DNA from: an uncultured Alphaproteobacteria bacterium
GTDB taxonomy: Bacteria > Pseudomonadota > Alphaproteobacteria > Rs-D84
Direction of reading: 5' to 3'
DNA: 6,449 nt
Assembly (NCBI GenBank): GCA_944389685.1
Contig: CALXNF010000017.1
Location: 1-6,449 of the forward strand
How positions within the stretch are numbered: the first letter of the stretch is position 1; every line of letters starts with the position of its first letter. A program made the translations under genes and the position numbers. Under the pieces are notes generated by a model. The model saw nothing but the letters and a program-made list of their open reading frames with translations, was not told the DNA's origin and ran no database searches. Positions 5,677-6,449 of the stretch are shown here, one piece after another.

Positions 5677-6321
5677 AAAACGAAAATTCTATGTGGTGTT
5701 TTAGCAATGTTGCCTTTGACAGCAAATGCGGCAATTCCTTATCGAGTAGAACAAATTGAAATGCCCGCCACAGCTTCTATTACAGGTGAAGACTCTCAGG
5801 CACTGGCTAGGGTACAACGTTTTTATATTGGCGGTGCCTATGATTTTTCGATGTGGAACGATGGAACCGCAAATACAGTTCTTGTATCAGGGAAAAACAC
5901 TTCTTCTTTTGAGGTAATGGCTGGCGTTCGTGCATTTGATATTTTTCGCGTAGAAGCAAATTATATTCGCAACGAATCTAAATGGGATTCTTTTGAATTA
6001 ACGGGCGATACAGCAATGCTTAACGCAATATTTGACGCACGTATAAATAACCTTTACAGACTGTTTTATAAACAACGCCTTGTTCCTTATGTCGGTATCG
6101 GTGCTGGTGCATCTTGGAATTCTGCCACCGGTACCTCAATAGAAAATAAAATTAGCCCAGTTTTAGCGGCCATGGCCGGATTTTCCATTGAAATGGGGAA
6201 CCATTTTGCATTAGATTTTGGATATAGATACCTTTATATGTTTTCCCCAAAATTTAGCGTAATTGAAAATTTTGCTCCGGCTGCACATCAATTCCGTGTC
6301 GGAGCCAGAGTCCATTTCTAA
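5668..6321 (+). CDS. Outer-membrane beta-barrel protein, second of a tandem pair
   Basis: This encodes 217 residues, with a possible alternative start at 5674. The signal peptide has KTK, a hydrophobic core ILCGVLAMLPL, and cleavage near ANA (residues 19-21). The lone C9 sits too early for a lipobox. After a short polar region (22-50) there are amphipathic strands near 51-62, 79-90, 92-101, 112-127, 135-150, 163-176, 178-191 and 205-217. The PYVGIGAGASW block (140-150) and the terminal FRVGARVHF with C-terminal Phe are the barrel-superfamily and BAM signatures. It resembles its left neighbour in architecture (PFMGLGAAAG against PYVGIGAGAS, same strand count) but not closely in sequence, so an old duplication or simple co-membership of a superfamily is possible. 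The two are probably co-transcribed from 4800-4889. Its specific role is unknown. Confidence 0.85.
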   Translation: MNMKTKILCGVLAMLPLTANAAIPYRVEQIEMPATASITGEDSQALARVQRFYIGGAYDFSMWNDGTANTVLVSGKNTSSFEVMAGVRAFDIFRVEANYIRNESKWDSFELTGDTAMLNAIFDARINNLYRLFYKQRLVPYVGIGAGASWNSATGTSIENKISPVLAAMAGFSIEMGNHFALDFGYRYLYMFSPKFSVIENFAPAAHQFRVGARVHF

Positions 6322-6324
6322 AAA

Positions 6325-6449
6325 ATGAAAACGTGTCCTTTCTTTGGTATTTGTGGTGGCTGTAAATATGATTTTACAGCCTCTGATTATCAGGAAAAAA
6401 AATTAACTGAACTAAAAGATATTCAACCAACAGAACCTGCTATATGGAC
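6325..6449 (+). CDS. Fe-S RNA (uracil-C5) methyltransferase of the TrmA/RlmD type, N-terminal fragment
   Basis: The frame starts 3 nt after the preceding stop and runs off the right edge with 41 visible residues. The first 13, MKTCPFFGICGGC, carry C4, C10 and C13 in a C-x5-C-x2-C pattern, the [4Fe-4S] cluster motif of the RlmD/RumA group. The following DYQEKK fits the family's Y..K continuation. Such enzymes methylate C5 of uridine in 23S rRNA or tRNA using S-adenosylmethionine. The motif lies at the extreme N-terminus, so this version has no preceding TRAM domain, unlike RlmD of E. coli. The fourth cluster cysteine and the catalytic domain would lie outside the window. No clear Shine-Dalgarno is seen, so translation may be coupled to the barrel gene. 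RlmD-like and TrmA-like specificities cannot be separated here. Confidence 0.8.
   Translation, partial: MKTCPFFGICGGCKYDFTASDYQEKKLTELKDIQPTEPAIW

Noticed and set aside
5668..5700. Possible lipoprotein signal in the second barrel protein because of Cys9
   Set aside because: The cysteine falls inside the hydrophobic core after only eight residues (KIL-C), too early for a lipobox. A normal cleavage site ANA follows at 19-21.

Overview
The window looks like a low-GC alphaproteobacterium, probably uncultured and host- or gut-associated. This is an inference. It rests on an LpxI-type lipid A enzyme, a YraN sequence of alphaproteobacterial style, small eight-stranded outer-membrane barrels, and AT-rich coding with short intergenic gaps. 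No rRNA, tRNA, insertion sequence, CRISPR array or phage gene is visible.

Layout. Positions 3-1014 hold the end of an unrecognised gene followed, 4 nt later, by a gene for a secreted periplasmic protein of unknown function. A weak hairpin and a weak promoter-like sequence (about 1012-1070) separate this pair from a plus-strand cluster at 1095-3717. That cluster contains a family 2 glycosyltransferase (GT2), a second GT2 fused to a DUF1796 putative papain-like cysteine peptidase domain, and yraN. The two glycosyltransferase genes are clearly AT-richer than the genes to their right. Next comes a small monocistronic lipoprotein gene at 3785-3934, which is easy to miss at 49 codons. It has a near-consensus sigma-70-type promoter overlapped by a long dyad, a strong Shine-Dalgarno sequence, and a bidirectional terminator shared with the convergent lpxI gene (3966-4799, minus strand).

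From a 90-nt divergent spacer, two tandem outer-membrane beta-barrel genes run rightward (4890-6321). Three nucleotides later begins an Fe-S RNA methyltransferase of the TrmA/RlmD type, cut by the window edge.

The shared theme is the cell envelope: lipid A synthesis (LpxI), probable surface-sugar assembly (the two glycosyltransferases), a periplasmic protein, a lipoprotein and two outer-membrane proteins, with DNA and RNA housekeeping genes (yraN, the methyltransferase) in between. The strongest candidate for an under-described activity is the GT2-DUF1796 fusion. The small lipoprotein and its dyad-flanked promoter come second.
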